From NCBI GenBank assembly GCA_027422505.1, contig JAPQWV010000125.1:124001-188000 (forward strand): a stretch of 64,000 nt of DNA. The letters run 5' to 3'. Position 1 is the stretch's first letter, and every line of letters begins with the position of its first letter. A program made the position numbers and the translations under genes. The DNA is from Craterostigma plantagineum (taxonomy: Eukaryota; Streptophyta; Magnoliopsida; Lamiales; Linderniaceae). Under the pieces are notes generated by a model. The model worked only from the letters and a program-made list of their open reading frames with translations, was not told the DNA's origin and searched no databases. Shown in pieces: positions 21,762 through 34,282 of this stretch.

Positions 21762-24700
21762 ATGCCACGTCACCTTCCCCTCGTCGTGACGCTGAACTGC
21801 ATCGAAGACACGGTCTTCGAACAGCAATGCCTCGCCGCCGTCGCCCAAGTCGAGCACATCCCGTTGACCCAGCTATCATCGTCCAAGATCTCCACAGCCT
21901 CGGCCGTCCTCGTCCACTCCATCGCGTTCCTCCCACGCGCAGCCCAGCGCCGGCTCAAACCCGACCAGCTCGTACTGTGCCTCGGATCCTCCGACAAGGC
22001 CACGGACACGGCCCTCGCGGCGGAGATGGGCTTGAGGAATCTCGTACACGTGGACGTGTCGAGGGCCGAGGAGGTCGCCGACACTGTGATGGCGCTCGTT
22101 CTGGGGCTTTTGAGGAGGACCCATTTGCTTTCGCGGCAGGTGCTGTCGGCGTCGGGGTGGCTCGGATCGGTGCAGCCGCTGTGTAGAGGGATGCGGCGGT
22201 GTAGGGGCTTGGTGATGGGGATTGTGGGTAGTTCGAGGTCGGCCGCGGCCTTGGCTAGCCGGAGCTTGGCGTTTCAGATGAGCGTGCTGTATTTTGATGT
22301 GGAGGAGGTAGAATTGTAGTGAAAGTGTTCGTATAAATGTCTACAAAAGCTAAAATTCTATCAGTGTTGTCGTAATTTGAGGAAAATTTTTGTTGGATCT
22401 ATGTCTGAGTTTGATTTCCCTGCATTTACTTAGGGAAGAGTAAGTTCTCGGAGATTCCCAGCTGCGGCCAGAAGAATGGAGACCCTTAACGATCTGCTAG
22501 CTGCAAGCGACCTTATATCACTGCACTGTGCTCTCACTGATGACACGGTTCAAATTATCAACACATCTTGTTTGCGGCACATAAAACCGGGTAATTTACG
22601 CAGTGTTTGCACCTCATGTTTGTAGTTTCTTATCATCTCTTCTCTAATGAAGTAATGGCTTTGCAGGAGCATTCCTTATAAATACTGGAAGCAGCCAGCT
22701 TCTAGATGATTGTGCTGTGAAGCTTCTGTTGATCGACGGGACAATTGCTGGCTGTGCGTTGGATGGTGCTGAGGGGCCACAGTGGATGGAGGCATGGGTA
22801 TGATCATGATATGTAGTTATAGAAGCTAGTTGCTATAGTTGCATAGTTGCTTTCTGGTGATGGGGCCACAATTGCATAGTTGCTTTCTGGTGATATAGAA
22901 TCTAGCGTTGTTCTGATTTCTGGTTATTAGAAGCTAGTTTGTGTTTACTTTCTGGCGAAGTTCTATAATACGCTTAGAATTTGCACATGTTCGTTTGCTG
23001 GAGTTTCATTGTACTAGCATATGTGGTCTGATTTTACGCTGCCTGCCCATCACTTAGTAGAATCTTTTGCGATGGAATCATCAGACTGTGAGAGGGAAAG
23101 TCATTTAGTTGGATACTGTTCAGTCAGTTCTTGTTATCACGGGGAACTGACCTACAACTTCTGAATGACAAAATGTATATTCTCTTAAATTTGAGTTGAT
23201 AAAGAGAAGTCCAACTACGTGTGCAAACTCTTTTATGATTAGTTCGTGTCTGATTGTCCATGAAGATGGAGGAACTCATCTCAATGTTTTATTCTCCTAT
23301 ACTATCTAATTTATCAAATTGTACACTGTAACTGATATGATAAGGCATGCATAAACTTTCCCATATCTCAGCTTTTAGCTATCTATCTCTCCTCATTTGC
23401 ATAAATTCTGAATCTAAAAACTTATCACAGGTTAGGGAGATGCCCAATGTTCTGATACTTCCTAGAAGCGCAGACTACAGTGAAGAAGTATGGATGGAGA
23501 TAAGGGAAAAAGCAATCTCCATTCTACAGCAATTCTTCATCGATAACGTCGTCCCAAATAACGCCGTATCTGACGAGGAAGAAGAAGAGGAACAGAGCGA
23601 CGTCGTATTCGAGGATGAAAAAAGCCATATTCCTCCAATCAACGAAACCTCGCTCCAAAGTTCCCTAGGCGACAGATCTACCGAAAATATCGCTGAAAGC
23701 TCCAAGAAAAAACTCCAAAGCCAGCCAAGCGAAACTCCTGCCTCCCAAAATCAAAGTTCTGCGGTGTCCCAAACTACTCCAGTAAAACCCGAAACAAAGC
23801 GAAGCAGATCGAACAAAAAAGCGAAGAAGAGGCACGGTCGCCAAAAACCTCAGCATTCTAAAGCAGAGGGCGCCATGGCTTTGGAGAAGGAGAGCACTTC
23901 TTACAGAGAAGACGACGCAACGATGAGCGGCTCGGATCAAGCGTTGAGCTCTAGCTCATGCTGCGCTTCTCCCTTAGGTTCAAGGAGTAGAAAGACGCCA
24001 ACTGATTCCAGAGCTGAACCATCTCAAGATCTGCTTCTGAAATCGAAGGTCGAGCGTAGCAAGAGATCTGTGGAACTGCTCAAAGATGGTTATATCATAG
24101 CCTTGCATGCTAGAGATCGCCCTGCACTTCATGTCTCTAGGCAAAGGGTCCAAGGCGGCGGTTGGTTCCTCGACACGCTGTCGAGCGTGACTAAAAGAGA
24201 CCCCGCCGCTCAATTCTTGGTCGTATTCAGAAACAAGGTATGGAGGAGATCGTAATTTAGCGTCTGAAAACATCTGCATTTTAACAGTCAAATGTTCGTT
24301 CATCGATTTCGTTGCTGTCTTTATAGGACACGGTTGGTCTGAGGTCTTTGACCGCCGGAGGGAAACTGTTGCAGGTAATCTCTTTCCCTTATGAGAGTGT
24401 TTTGGCATACAAGGCATTTTTTTTTACTGTGTCTAAGCCTTTCATTTCGAACTTTCTGCAGATAAATAGGAGGATGGAATTTGTCTTTGCCAGTCACAGC
24501 TTCGACGTTTGGGAGAGTTGGACTTTCGAAGGCTCTTTGGACGAGTGCAGGCTCGTAAACTGCAGAAATCCTTTGGTAATTTCAATTTTGTTGCCACCTA
24601 CTCATCATATCCTTGATCTAGTAATTCGAAACACACACACACACACGCACACTATCGTCGTTTAAAGGCACTAACTACCGAACACAAAAAAATAACCAAA

Positions 24701-24779
24701 ACTGCAGGCAGTGTTAGATGTACGTGTGGAGATTCTCGCTGCATTAGGCGAAGATGGCATCACTCGCTGGCTCGATTAA
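21762..24779 (+). CDS. AN: ANGUSTIFOLIA, plant CtBP/BARS homologue
   Basis: Seven exons: 21762-22307, 22434-22590, 22667-22797, 23431-24237, 24327-24374, 24462-24575, 24708-24779, joining in frame to 624 residues (Arabidopsis AN is about 636). N-terminal D-isomer dehydrogenase-like part: VTLNCIEDTVFEQ, LPRAAQRRLKPDQLVLCLGS, GIVGSSRSAAALASRSLAFQ, DLLAASDLISLHCAL, INTGSSQLLDDCAVKLLLID, DGAEGPQWMEAW. Plant-specific C-terminus: acidic Glu run, basic RSRSNKKAKKRHGRQK (likely NLS), GGWFLDTLSSVTKRDPAAQF, MEFVFASHSFDVWESWTFEG, ending GITRWLD. AN controls cell shape, cortical microtubules and trichome branching. Upstream in-frame ATG context not resolved; this start gives the conserved HVVTLN-like beginning. 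Confidence 0.95.
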
Positions 24780-25361
24780 ACTGCTCAGTGTCTAAGGTTG
24801 GTGTCATTATCAACGATCTTCGTCATGTTTAAAATGTTAACTATCAAACTGGGGCGGGAAACATACATTCGAACCTTTCGTGTGATGATTGTATTGGGTT
24901 ATGATATGCTTTCCCAGTTATCATATTCAAGATTCATAACGGCGAGAATGTGAGATTGTTTTGGCTATTATGTCTCTTTCTACTCCTTTCCTTTTCAATC
25001 AGCGTCTATAATTGCGCATAGAGAAACGTGGTTTAGAACTGTGAGTGTTAGTCATGAATTCATTACCAAGACTGGCAACAACTAAGGAGAAAATGTCAAA
25101 GGAGAGCCTTTTTTTTTTTTTTTTATTACCACAACTGTGCACTCTGCTTTCTGTCGTCGTTCGTCAATGTATTTGATGTTATTTTCTGGATACCGATTAA
25201 ACTAGGCTGTAATGTACCCCACAAAACGAGCTTAGTCTCTCATTCCCAAGCTCAACTTGAGTTAAAAAAAAAAAAAAATGTGTATGTAATTTCTTTGGCT
25301 ATTCTTTAGTTCAAGTGGGATGGAGTTCTTGATCTCTATGTGGAGATATTAAGAAGAATTT
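24780..25361. other. AN 3' region
   Basis: Two homopolymer tracts (T near 25110, A near 25265) and no gene. The first few hundred bases are probably AN 3' UTR. Confidence 0.5.
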
Positions 25362-26005
25362 GGGTAAAATGCGTATAACCCCTCGTGATTTCGCGGAAAT
25401 GCACATAAACTCCTGTGATTTTTTTATTGCACGGTACTCCCCTGTGGTTTAACTAATGTTGCATCGTACCCCTCTAACAGCAGTTTTCTCCCGAATTGGA
25501 TTACACCCGCTCTTACTGCATGTGGGTTAAGCTTGAAACATATTATTTACTGTTAAATGATCAGAATAACCCAAACTATTCACCTTCTTTTCAAATGATA
25601 ACCCTCGGACATCAGTTTTTGCCCGAAATTGGATTACATGCGCTCTTGCACGCGCTCAAATGACCATATTATTCACTGTTAAATAATCAAAATAACCCTA
25701 ACTATTCACCTTCTTTTCAAATGATAACCCACAGAGTAACTTATTCTAGATAGGGTCGATGATTATCATTTGAATAGAATGTGAATATTTGGGGTTACTC
25801 TAGCCATTTAACTGTAAATAATATGTTCCAAGCTTAACCCACATGCAGTAAGAGCGCGTGTAATATAATTTCGGGCAAAAAAACGGCTGCTCGCGGGGTA
25901 CGGTACAACATTTGTTAAACCACGAGGGAGTACCGTGCAATAAATAAATCACAGGGATTTATGTGCATTTTCGCGAAACCACGGGGGATTATACACATTT
26001 TACCC
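25362..26005. mobile_element. Mutator-type foldback MITE
   Basis: Left end GGGTAAAATGCGTATAACCC and right end (reverse complement) GGGTAAAATGTGTATAATCC; the inverted arms extend about 190 bases and also pair around TAAGCTT..CACATGCAGTAAGAG. Flanks GAAGAATTT (25353-25361) and GAAGAGTTT (26006-26014) form a 9-base duplication with one mismatch, the Mutator size. An internal near-repeat of TTCACCTTCTTTTCAAATGA occurs twice. Non-coding, 644 bases. Confidence 0.8.
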
Positions 26006-26014
26006 GAAGAGTTT

Positions 26015-27171
26015 TATATTTATCCAATCCTCAAACATAACAATTGGGATGTGGGACAACTGTTAGGACTAAATTCTTTCTCTCTTTAGGTTCACATATT
26101 CAGTTATTACAATACAAAGGTGAACAAAAACTCGCCACCTCTTTCGAATACTCACTCTACAAAAGATGATACGTGTTAGTTTGCATCTCCATCAGCATTT
26201 AATTCTCTGCAAAAAATCACTTTCAATTAATTGAAAGTGGGAGACCACACACTCTTTATTACAGTGTCAATAACTCAAAACAGAAATGACAACTCAAAAC
26301 AGAAATGGACTTAAGTGGGAACAACGAAGATTTATCATTTCTATTTTGAGTTAGCCACGAAGATACTACACACAAACAAACGCAACGCCTACAGTTAGTC
26401 GTGGAGAAGACGATAAAATAATTCAATGCCTACTACGCTTAGCTTAGAAGATAGACAAAATAGTCCAGTCAATATGACGTGCATATGGGATCTCATCGCA
26501 TTCACACCATCTTTACCAAGAAAATATTAATATATAATATTTGTCATGTAGTTACTACATTTTAGTCCCTACCCTACGTTTTTATTCCAACGTCGAATAA
26601 ATTGTGCTTTGTCGTTCCTAAATCCACCCACTTTCGTTCAAGACAGCTCCTCTTTTTTTATTCGAAACTATTTTTTTCCACCACTCAAAATGAATTTACA
26701 GGAAGGGAAGGAAGGTAACGTAAATCATCATGTGGACAAATATTTAAAAATACGTGGGCTGTTCTGACATTTATGTCAAAATCGAGGTGCTGTAATTATT
26801 ATTACCGAAAATATCTCAAAAGAAAGCTTTCGATGGGCCCCACACGTAGACTCATGTACGTCCACCGTTTAAATGGCTGTCGCCCAACAACTCAAAAAAC
26901 GCCTCACAAAACTTTTTAACAGTTTCACCGTTTCATTCGCATTAAACTCAGATATCAGCCATTAATAAGACTTTCATCTTCTTTATCTACCTATACAACG
27001 CACAAATGAAGAACACCATTACCACCAAGAACAGAAGATCGATCCCCAACCTTTTTTCCGTCTGAGAAGAAATAAAGCTTCAGCTTCTGATTTTCCGCGC
27101 ATTCGAGTCAATCGCGTCCGACGCCGCCGAGGGGGGGTTGAGTTGATTGATCTCCTTCGAGCTCTGCAACA
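26015..27171. other. spacer and promoter of the sphingolipid desaturase gene
   Basis: No gene seen. The direct repeat ACTCAAAACAGAAATG occurs twice near 26272-26307. The 5' UTR probably lies in about 26950-27171. Confidence 0.45.
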
Positions 27172-28528
27172 ATGGCGGACGCCGGCGGAAAGCCCAAGCA
27201 GTACATAACGTCTGAGGATCTCAGAAAACACAACAGATCCGACGATTTGTGGATCTCGATTCAGGGAAAGGTGTACGACGTCACGGAATGGGCTAAGATT
27301 CATCCCGGCGGCGACGTCCCTCTCCTGAACCTCGCCGGCCAGGACGTCACCGACGCGTTCATCGCCTTCCATCCCGGCTCGGCGTGGAAGCACCTCGACG
27401 GTTTCTTCACCGGCTACCACCTCGAGGACTTCAAGGTCTCCGAGGTTTCTAGGGATTACAGGAACCTCGTATCTCAGTTCGCCAGGGCTGGGATGTTCGA
27501 TAAGAAGGGCCACGGCGTGACCTACTCCCTCTGCTTCGTCGCCATTCTCCTCGCCGCCTGCTTCGCCGGCGTCCTCTGCTCGGATAGCTTCCTCGTCCAC
27601 ATCCTCGCCGGAGGGATTCTAGGGCTGAGCTGGATGCAGGTCGCCTACCTCGGACACGATTCCGGCCACTACGTCATAATGTCGTCGCCGGCGTTCAACA
27701 AATTCGCCCAGATCCTCACCGGAAACTGCCTCACCGGCATCAGCATCGCCTGGTGGAAGTGGACCCACAACGCCCACCACGTGGCGTGCAATAGCTTGGA
27801 CTACGACCCCGATCTGCAGCACCTGCCGATCTTCGCCGTCTCCACGAAGCTCTTCAATTCCCTTACATCTCAGTTCTACGAAAGAAAGCTCACCTTCGAT
27901 TCCTTGGCGAGGTTCTTCGTCAGTTACCAGCACTTCACTTTCTACCCAGTGATGTGCTTTGGGAGGATCGATCAACCTTTACCTTCAGACGTTCTTGCTG
28001 TTGTTCTCAAGGAGGAAAGTCCCAGACAGAGCTCTGAACATCCTCGGAATCTTAATCTTCTGGACATGGTTTCCGCTCCTCGTTTCTCGCCTGCCCAACT
28101 GGCAAGAACGAGCCCTCTTCGTCACGGCGGCGTTCTGCGTCTGCTCTGTTCAGCACATACAGTTCTGCCTCAACCACTTCGCCGCCAACGTCTACGTCGG
28201 CGCGCCGAAGGGCAACGATTGGTTCGAGAAACAGACGAGCGGGACCATCGACATCTCTTGCTCGTCTAAGATGGATTGGTTCTTCGGTGGGCTTCAGTTT
28301 CAGTTAGAGCACCACCTGTTTCCCAGGCTGCCCAGGTGCCATCTGAGGAGCATTTCGCCGGTGGTTCAGGAGCTGTGTAAGAAGCACAAGCTGCCCTATC
28401 GAAGCTTGTCGTTTTTCGAGGCTAATAGGTGGACGTTGAGGACTCTTAGGACGGCGGCGTTGGAGGCGCGTGACTTCACTTCGCCGGTGAAGAACCTGCT
28501 GTGGGAAGCTGTGAACACCCATGGCTGA
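27172..28528 (+). CDS. SLD: cytochrome-b5-fused delta-8 sphingolipid desaturase, 4-base frameshift
   Basis: Front-end desaturase acting on the long-chain base of sphingolipids at the ER; electrons come from its own N-terminal cytochrome b5 domain. Intronless. Residues about 35-70 hold the heme motif HPGG (IHPGGDVPLLNLAGQDVTDA). Histidine boxes: HDSGHY, HNAHH, and QLEHHLFPRLPRC with the front-end Q in box 3. After FYPVMCFGRI the frame should run NLYLQTFLLLFSRRKVPDRA. Instead GATC is present twice in tandem (27966-27973) and shifts the frame; translation would run on 99 codons out of frame. Removing the extra four bases gives about 450 residues, the family norm, ending NLLWEAVNTHG. No intron can bridge it. 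A recently broken allele or an assembly artefact. Confidence 0.9.
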
Positions 28529-28996
28529 AGATGATGATGATTTGAGTTTATGACCCTTCGTTTGTTATCTTGTCGGTAAAATTATTATTTCTGTTTTGTT
28601 TCAGAGGCTTTAAAGACTTTTGCTTTAGGCTTTTACTTTCTTCCTTTCTCTTCTTTTCGACTGGGAGAACCCTTTTTCTTGCAAGAGTTTCTTCTTTCAG
28701 CAATGGTATTTTGGCTGGTCATTCATTGACCTTTGTTCAATGCGTTTTGTTATTACAGAAAGAACTTGTTAGAAGAGCCATAGAAACAAAGTATATAAAG
28801 GTTATCTCTACAAGTACAGATTTACAAATTAACCAATTGAGCAAAAGAAATCGGCTTACATTCCTCCAAGCAAAGAAGGATGCAAACTACATACAAAACA
28901 CATCTCAAATACAGGAAAAAGAAAAAACAGAGCATCACCCAAAAACATACAGAAAAAGAAAAAGAAGAAAAAAACCGAGCATCAACCACTCCATCG
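28529..28996. other. convergent spacer between desaturase and glycosyltransferase genes
   Basis: Contains both 3' UTRs, with A-rich sequence on the plus strand. No gene of its own; the open plus-strand frames here are fortuitous. Confidence 0.5.
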
Positions 28997-31900
28997 CTAC
29001 CTCGAAACCTCGGATTTAGACACCATATTAGTACTGTTCGAATCGAAATCGACGGGCTTAACGTACCTCCCCAACGCCTTCTGATGCGTGCGTTTCCTAA
29101 TCCTCTGTATCTTATCCTTGCTCTGTTGCCTCTTCTTCTCCTTCTCTCTGTTCCTCATACTCCTCTCCTTTTCGTAAGTCCCCTGCCAATAGACTTCCCC
29201 CGTCGAAGGCCATAGCCGACACCGTCCCTCCTTAGGGCGGCGGTCCACATCGAACTCCTCGGCCAAATCCTCGTCCATCGACTTCAGAGCGTTGAAACTG
29301 AACCATTTGACCCACATTCTTCCCCTTCGCCCGTGAAGCTTGTGGAGTTCTTGCGTGGAGCCCGTCGTGGGGTCCACGTGCACCATCCTCCTCGCGCCGT
29401 GGTACGCCCAGACGTTGATCAGCAGTTCGAGGATTCGAGAGTAGCAGCGTTTGTCCTGGGAATCAAATGTTAGGACAGTGCCTGGTTACGAGGCGCTTTG
29501 CCTTTGCACGGAGACGAAGAAACGAAGAAAAATGGTTTGGTAGTTATTTTTAGTCCTGTAATTTAGGGGGTGGCGTTATGCGAAACGAACAGTAAGTTTC
29601 AGAATTACGTAATTTGGGGACGTAATGCGCCAGAATCCTAGATTTTGCCCCAAATTCGAATATAGTGTTTCGGTGAATTTAGGGAGTGATATTACGTGGA
29701 CAATAACTTTTAAAATTATGCAATTTGGAGTCTGGAGATGTCATAATCCTAATTTTGCCCCAAACTCTAGGGTTTTTCCGATGTATAATCTAGTGTTTCG
29801 GCGATTTTAGGGGGTGGCGTCACCAGAATAGTAACTTTCAAAATTAAGCAATTTTGGGACAAAATCTAAGGTTTCGGCGTTTGATGTCCCTCAATTGCTT
29901 AATTTTGAAAATGAATGCCAGTATAATGGAACTCTCGTCCCTATAATGCCATCCTCCCTAAATTAGAGGACTGAAAAAAGAATCAAGCCAAAAGAAAAAA
30001 AAAAAGGACCACCTTGTGTAGGCTGAGATAGCATCGGCCCGTTTTCTGATGAGTATCGTAGAATTCAGCGTCGAGTGCGTCCACGAACATCCTACAAGTG
30101 GAGCCCATCGATAGCTTTTTAGCAGATGACATTTCGGGAAAATGGGCCGTGGGAAGAAACGTAATAAAAATCGAACCTTGAGAACATTACAAACTCTAAA
30201 AAGGACTTCGTGGGTAGGGCCCACGAGTTCATCTCCGACCACGTCCCTGCCTCTAAAGGCATGGGCGGGAGAGAATCGAAATCCCGCCTTACGCCGTACA
30301 TCTTCTTCAGCGCCTCGGAGAAAGCAAACCTAACAAAGTTACGCCCGAACGTACAAAATAAGAGTCGTTTCCTCGCATTTGCAGCGGCGTAAAGTCGCAG
30401 TTTTTTGCACTTACCGACAATTTCCGGCGTTCACAGAGTCGCAAAACGACCAGAAATCTTTTGTGGAATTTATGTCAGAACGAGCCCAGAAATATAGTGC
30501 GTCCCCATGCCTCCGCGCCTCTATTGCGTCTAACAGCGACTTCTCGGCAGTTTTAGACAGAGATTTCTGTTTCAAATCGCTTGTGTTAGAAAAGGATTAG
30601 AAATAACGAAACCCTAGAGAGAAAAAAACGTACCCCCCTAGCTGTAGCTCTCCAAGACTGAAACCCTATCCAAGAATTCTTATGTATGCGATCTATCCTA
30701 TTTGCAATGGCGAAAAAAGCTCCATATTCGCCTAAAGAATCTCGATAGTAAGCGTTGTTTAATAGGGGAAGGCGAGATGGTCCATCGATATCATCGAATC
30801 CAGGCCTATGCCCCTTCGTAGACTACGAAATATAGAAAAAAGAAAATTCGACCACATCATAGTCTTGAATGGAAAACGTAAAAATTTCAGGAGATTTCAA
30901 CTGACCAGTCCAATCCCTCGATATAGTGCAGTACGGTGTAAGAAGGGCCAAGTTCCAACTCCAAAATAAGGCTCGTATATGCATAGAGGTTGGCCCGTCC
31001 TTTCAAGTTCGCCTTCGTCTCTTTCGTGCAATGACCGATCTGCCCTTCTTGCATTTCGGTACACTTCGTCCCATGTCCCTCGAGGTTGATCTGTTCTTTC
31101 CTTCAGCTGCGTTAGTTTCGAAGCACAAAAGGGTTATTTCAGACATACCGAAGTCATAAATTTAGCACTGTAACATTTCACACTGCTGCTAACCTCTTCG
31201 TCCTCTTTCCTTTTCCTCATGCTCATCATGTCTAAGAGCTTCTGCTCTTCCCAAATGGCATACACGAACGTCTCATTCGACGCATTCGAGTAAATCGAGC
31301 TGTCTTTATAGCTTGGATCGAAACGCTTCTCTGCTTTGTCCAAAAACTCTGTGACGTTGGGGGAGATTTCGTCGGCTATACCTTCGAAATAGTTCCATCT
31401 CCACTCAGATTTCAGCTTCAAAGAAATGTCTTTGGCAGCTTTAGGAACAGAAACTTCTGATGGGAAAGTGATGACGTTCTCCAATAAAGAAGCATATCCC
31501 TCGATGCTTTCCATAGCTAACAAGTTCTTCGCCATGTGTTTTCCTATAGATGCAGTGTTTAGTGCTATCATAGAGAGTTTCCCATTTGATACCACTTGAA
31601 ATATGATCTGTCTGAGAACTTTGATATCCTCCCTTGGGAAAAGATAGCCGTTCACACGGTTGCTGACCTAAGTATATTCGCCGAATTAGTGATTTGATTA
31701 TTTAACTTCAAAATGCGTATATTTTGCGAAGAATGGGCAGAAACTTACATGTTTTTGAATCGCGGGCATGTCGGGGGCTATTACAGGCTTCCCAAGACTC
31801 ATGGCTTTGAGCAAAATGTCTGGAAAAGAGTGCTCTTCGAGGAAAGATCCATATATCACCAAATCAGCGATATCTATCAGGGCTTCGATATTTTCTCCAG

Positions 31901-34282
31901 TTGAAGAAACATGTTTGACTGTTTCGTTTGGGTATCCCAATTTCAGGGCGATCGTCTGCAAAAAAGCGAATCATGAGTAATATACGTAATCACCCTGTTT
32001 CAAACGAAGAAGCTAAATAAAACTACTTTTTTCTTTACCTGCACGATACTGCTGTAGTTACTGATTGAATCGCCAGCTATGATCATAATCCTCAGACGAG
32101 AATTCGATTCGCTGAAGTCCGTAAGAAGGGGATGAACAGCCTTTAAGACGAATGCATGGTCTAACCACAGACCTTTGTACGATAGCTGAGTTCCCACGAC
32201 CGCAATAACGAAATCGTTTCGCTCATACTCCATTGCTGACTTTATAATCTCATTCGCTGAAATATTCGCTTTATCAGCTTTCCAAGCTTCCATGGGAGAG
32301 CCCGGGATGACAAAGAAGTTTCCAGGATCACAAACTGAGTAAGCAATCTGAGTCAATCGAAAGGAGATGTAAGAAGTCGGAATATCTATCAGAAATTCTC
32401 ATTGCAGAGAACATGCTTGAGTTCATAGAAGACAACACAGAACTTATGCTAGTTAGCATTACACCTTCGAATGACTCTTCTATATACCATGAAGTTACTG
32501 TGATAATACCATACGAACAAGAGAAAAAATTTTAGGACAGAGACATGCTATAAGACGAAATGGCCATGCTGATGTAACTCACAGCGATAAAGATGTAATG
32601 GGATCTGATGGGCACTATTGAAAGATGTGTAACAAAGAAAGGCATTTATTAAAAAACTTATAACAAAATCTGAAGATAAGATAATCAATACATACCGGCA
32701 GGAAATAGTTGGGGAAGACAACAACTGTGGCTCGGTTAAAGAGTCGTTTCCAACTGTCGATTAACTCGTGTTGTCCATTTAAGACATATTGCCTCAGTCG
32801 ATCAGCGAGCGTCTTTTCATGAATGGTCCATACGAGTGGGACGTATTTAAAAGGTTCCTGCGTAAGACTAACGAGTAAAACCTTTTAACTTTGTCAGTTG
32901 GAAATATCACCGTTAACAGAGCTGAACTCAAAGAGCATCGTTTACGTTTTGTAAAACTCCAATCCGATTGAGAGGATTGAATCGAGTTTGAAGTAAAATC
33001 AACACATTTTCTGACTAAGGCGAGGCCAAATTTTGAAATCCCACAAAGAAACTGTTGAATCAAGACTTTGAAGCTTACCTAGATAAAAAATCGACAGATT
33101 TCAGAGAATTCACAAGTATCCCATCATAGCTGCAAAAAAAGGAAAATAAAAAACATCATATGAAGAGCTATTCAACGTAATGAATCTGAGACATCGTATC
33201 ACATGGTACAACAGTACAATATGCATCTAATGCTCACAAATCACCAACGGTTTGTTAGAATAAATGGCATGGTATTGCACAAATTCAAATGACAAGTTGA
33301 GTAGTGAATGCATACTTTAGCCAATCTACATGGAACTTCATGCTTTCGTCTGGTGAGATTATGCTGAGGGAAGCTCCAACTTTCTTCCAAACATCACTTA
33401 CTGGTCCATCTTCCAACGAGAATACCTGCAAAATTACGAGTATTTTATTCACGGTTTACTTTCAATTTGCCATTGTTACTCTCCACACTCTTGGGTTTAC
33501 GGAAAAATAAACCAAAATATTATGTGAAGCTCGAGAAAAGAATAATCTCAATAACAACATAAGATTTGCACTGATTCACAGCTCATTTACCCAAAAACTA
33601 ACTAAGTTGTAAATGACATATATATGACAAGTTAATCACCTGAATCTCATAACCAATCTCTATCAGTGCAGCAGAAACAGTGGCCATTTGTATCTGATAT
33701 TCGTCGACCCACAGATCTGCAAAAACCTACAAACACACATTTCTTTCAGACTACAACTAACCAAAACCCACAGGCAAATCAACCTCAAGCAAGTAAGAGA
33801 TCATTGCTCACCATTGCAATCTTGGGCTTTCTAAACCCCAATCTAACAACTTGCCTCGAACCCACACTGCCATTCACAGCATTACCTCCCTTACGAAACT
33901 TTTCAACAACTTTCAACGGCTCAAACTTTATATCTTCACCAAAATCCAACTCCTTCAAGAAAGACGTGTCCTCAACATACGCTTGACCGACAAAGAAATC
34001 GCGGGCACTCTGAGATTTGTTGCCGTGCTCAATCACAGAGCCAGGCAAGAAAAAAATCTGAAACGCAAAGACGAAGAAGAAGAAAACAGCCACTGTACAA
34101 ATCAGCTGAAGATAGTTGATCTTCTTGAAAAGCACCAATCTAGCAAATCTTGATCTGTTCCTCTGACCCCAAACCCCATCGTAGTTAAAGCTATTAGTAC
34201 TACCGCCGGCCTTTACAGATGAAGAACGCAGCAAATGGTGATCCCTCTTCAACGGAATCCCACCACTTTCAAGTGAACCCAT
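28997..34282 (-). CDS. large GT4-type membrane glycosyltransferase (At4g01210/At5g04480-like)
   Basis: About 13 exons on the minus strand. Starts ATG 34282 (MGSLESGGIPLKRDHHLL); one transmembrane anchor (LICTVAVFFFFVFAFQIFFL, residues about 60-80) makes it a type II, probably Golgi, protein. The nucleotide-sugar-binding GT4 part gives NFFVIPGSPMEAWKA, VAVVGTQLSYKGLWLDHAFV, IIAGDSISNYS, DLVIYGSFLEEHSFPDILLK, MSLGKPVIAPDMPAIQKHV. The long plant-specific C-terminus holds FVYAIWEEQKLLDMM, GQPLCIYEPYFG, YYRDSLGEYGAFFAIANRID, KNSWIGFQSWRATA, ARRHGDALYFWAR, WALPTKSFLEFVMFSR, RCYLSLHK, RMVHVDPTTG, MWVKWFSFNALKSMDEDLAE, ending ALGRYVKPVDF..SEVSR. All blocks are in frame with canonical splice sites. 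Acceptor and sugar are unknown. An intron carries a foldback repeat (29551-29976). Confidence 0.9.
29551..29976. repeat. foldback element with three internal tandem units, in a glycosyltransferase intron
   Basis: The ends mirror each other: TAGTCCTGTAATTTAGGGGG at left and its near reverse complement CCCTAAATTAGAGGACTG at right. Inside, units starting near 29561, 29678 and 29806 repeat ATTTAGGG.GTG.., AAATTA.GCAATTT.GG and GTTTCGGCG. Target duplication not resolved. Confidence 0.65.

Noticed and set aside
21827..22186. Overlapping Arg/Pro-rich open frames opposite and within AN exon 1
   Set aside because: Shadows of the GC-rich AN coding exon; no independent support.
27019..27975. Minus-strand open frames over the desaturase
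   Set aside because: Antisense shadows of a GC-rich, histidine-box-containing coding region.
28570..29215. Lys-rich plus-strand frames between desaturase and glycosyltransferase
   Set aside because: They cover 3' UTR and the antisense of the glycosyltransferase last exon; A-rich low complexity.
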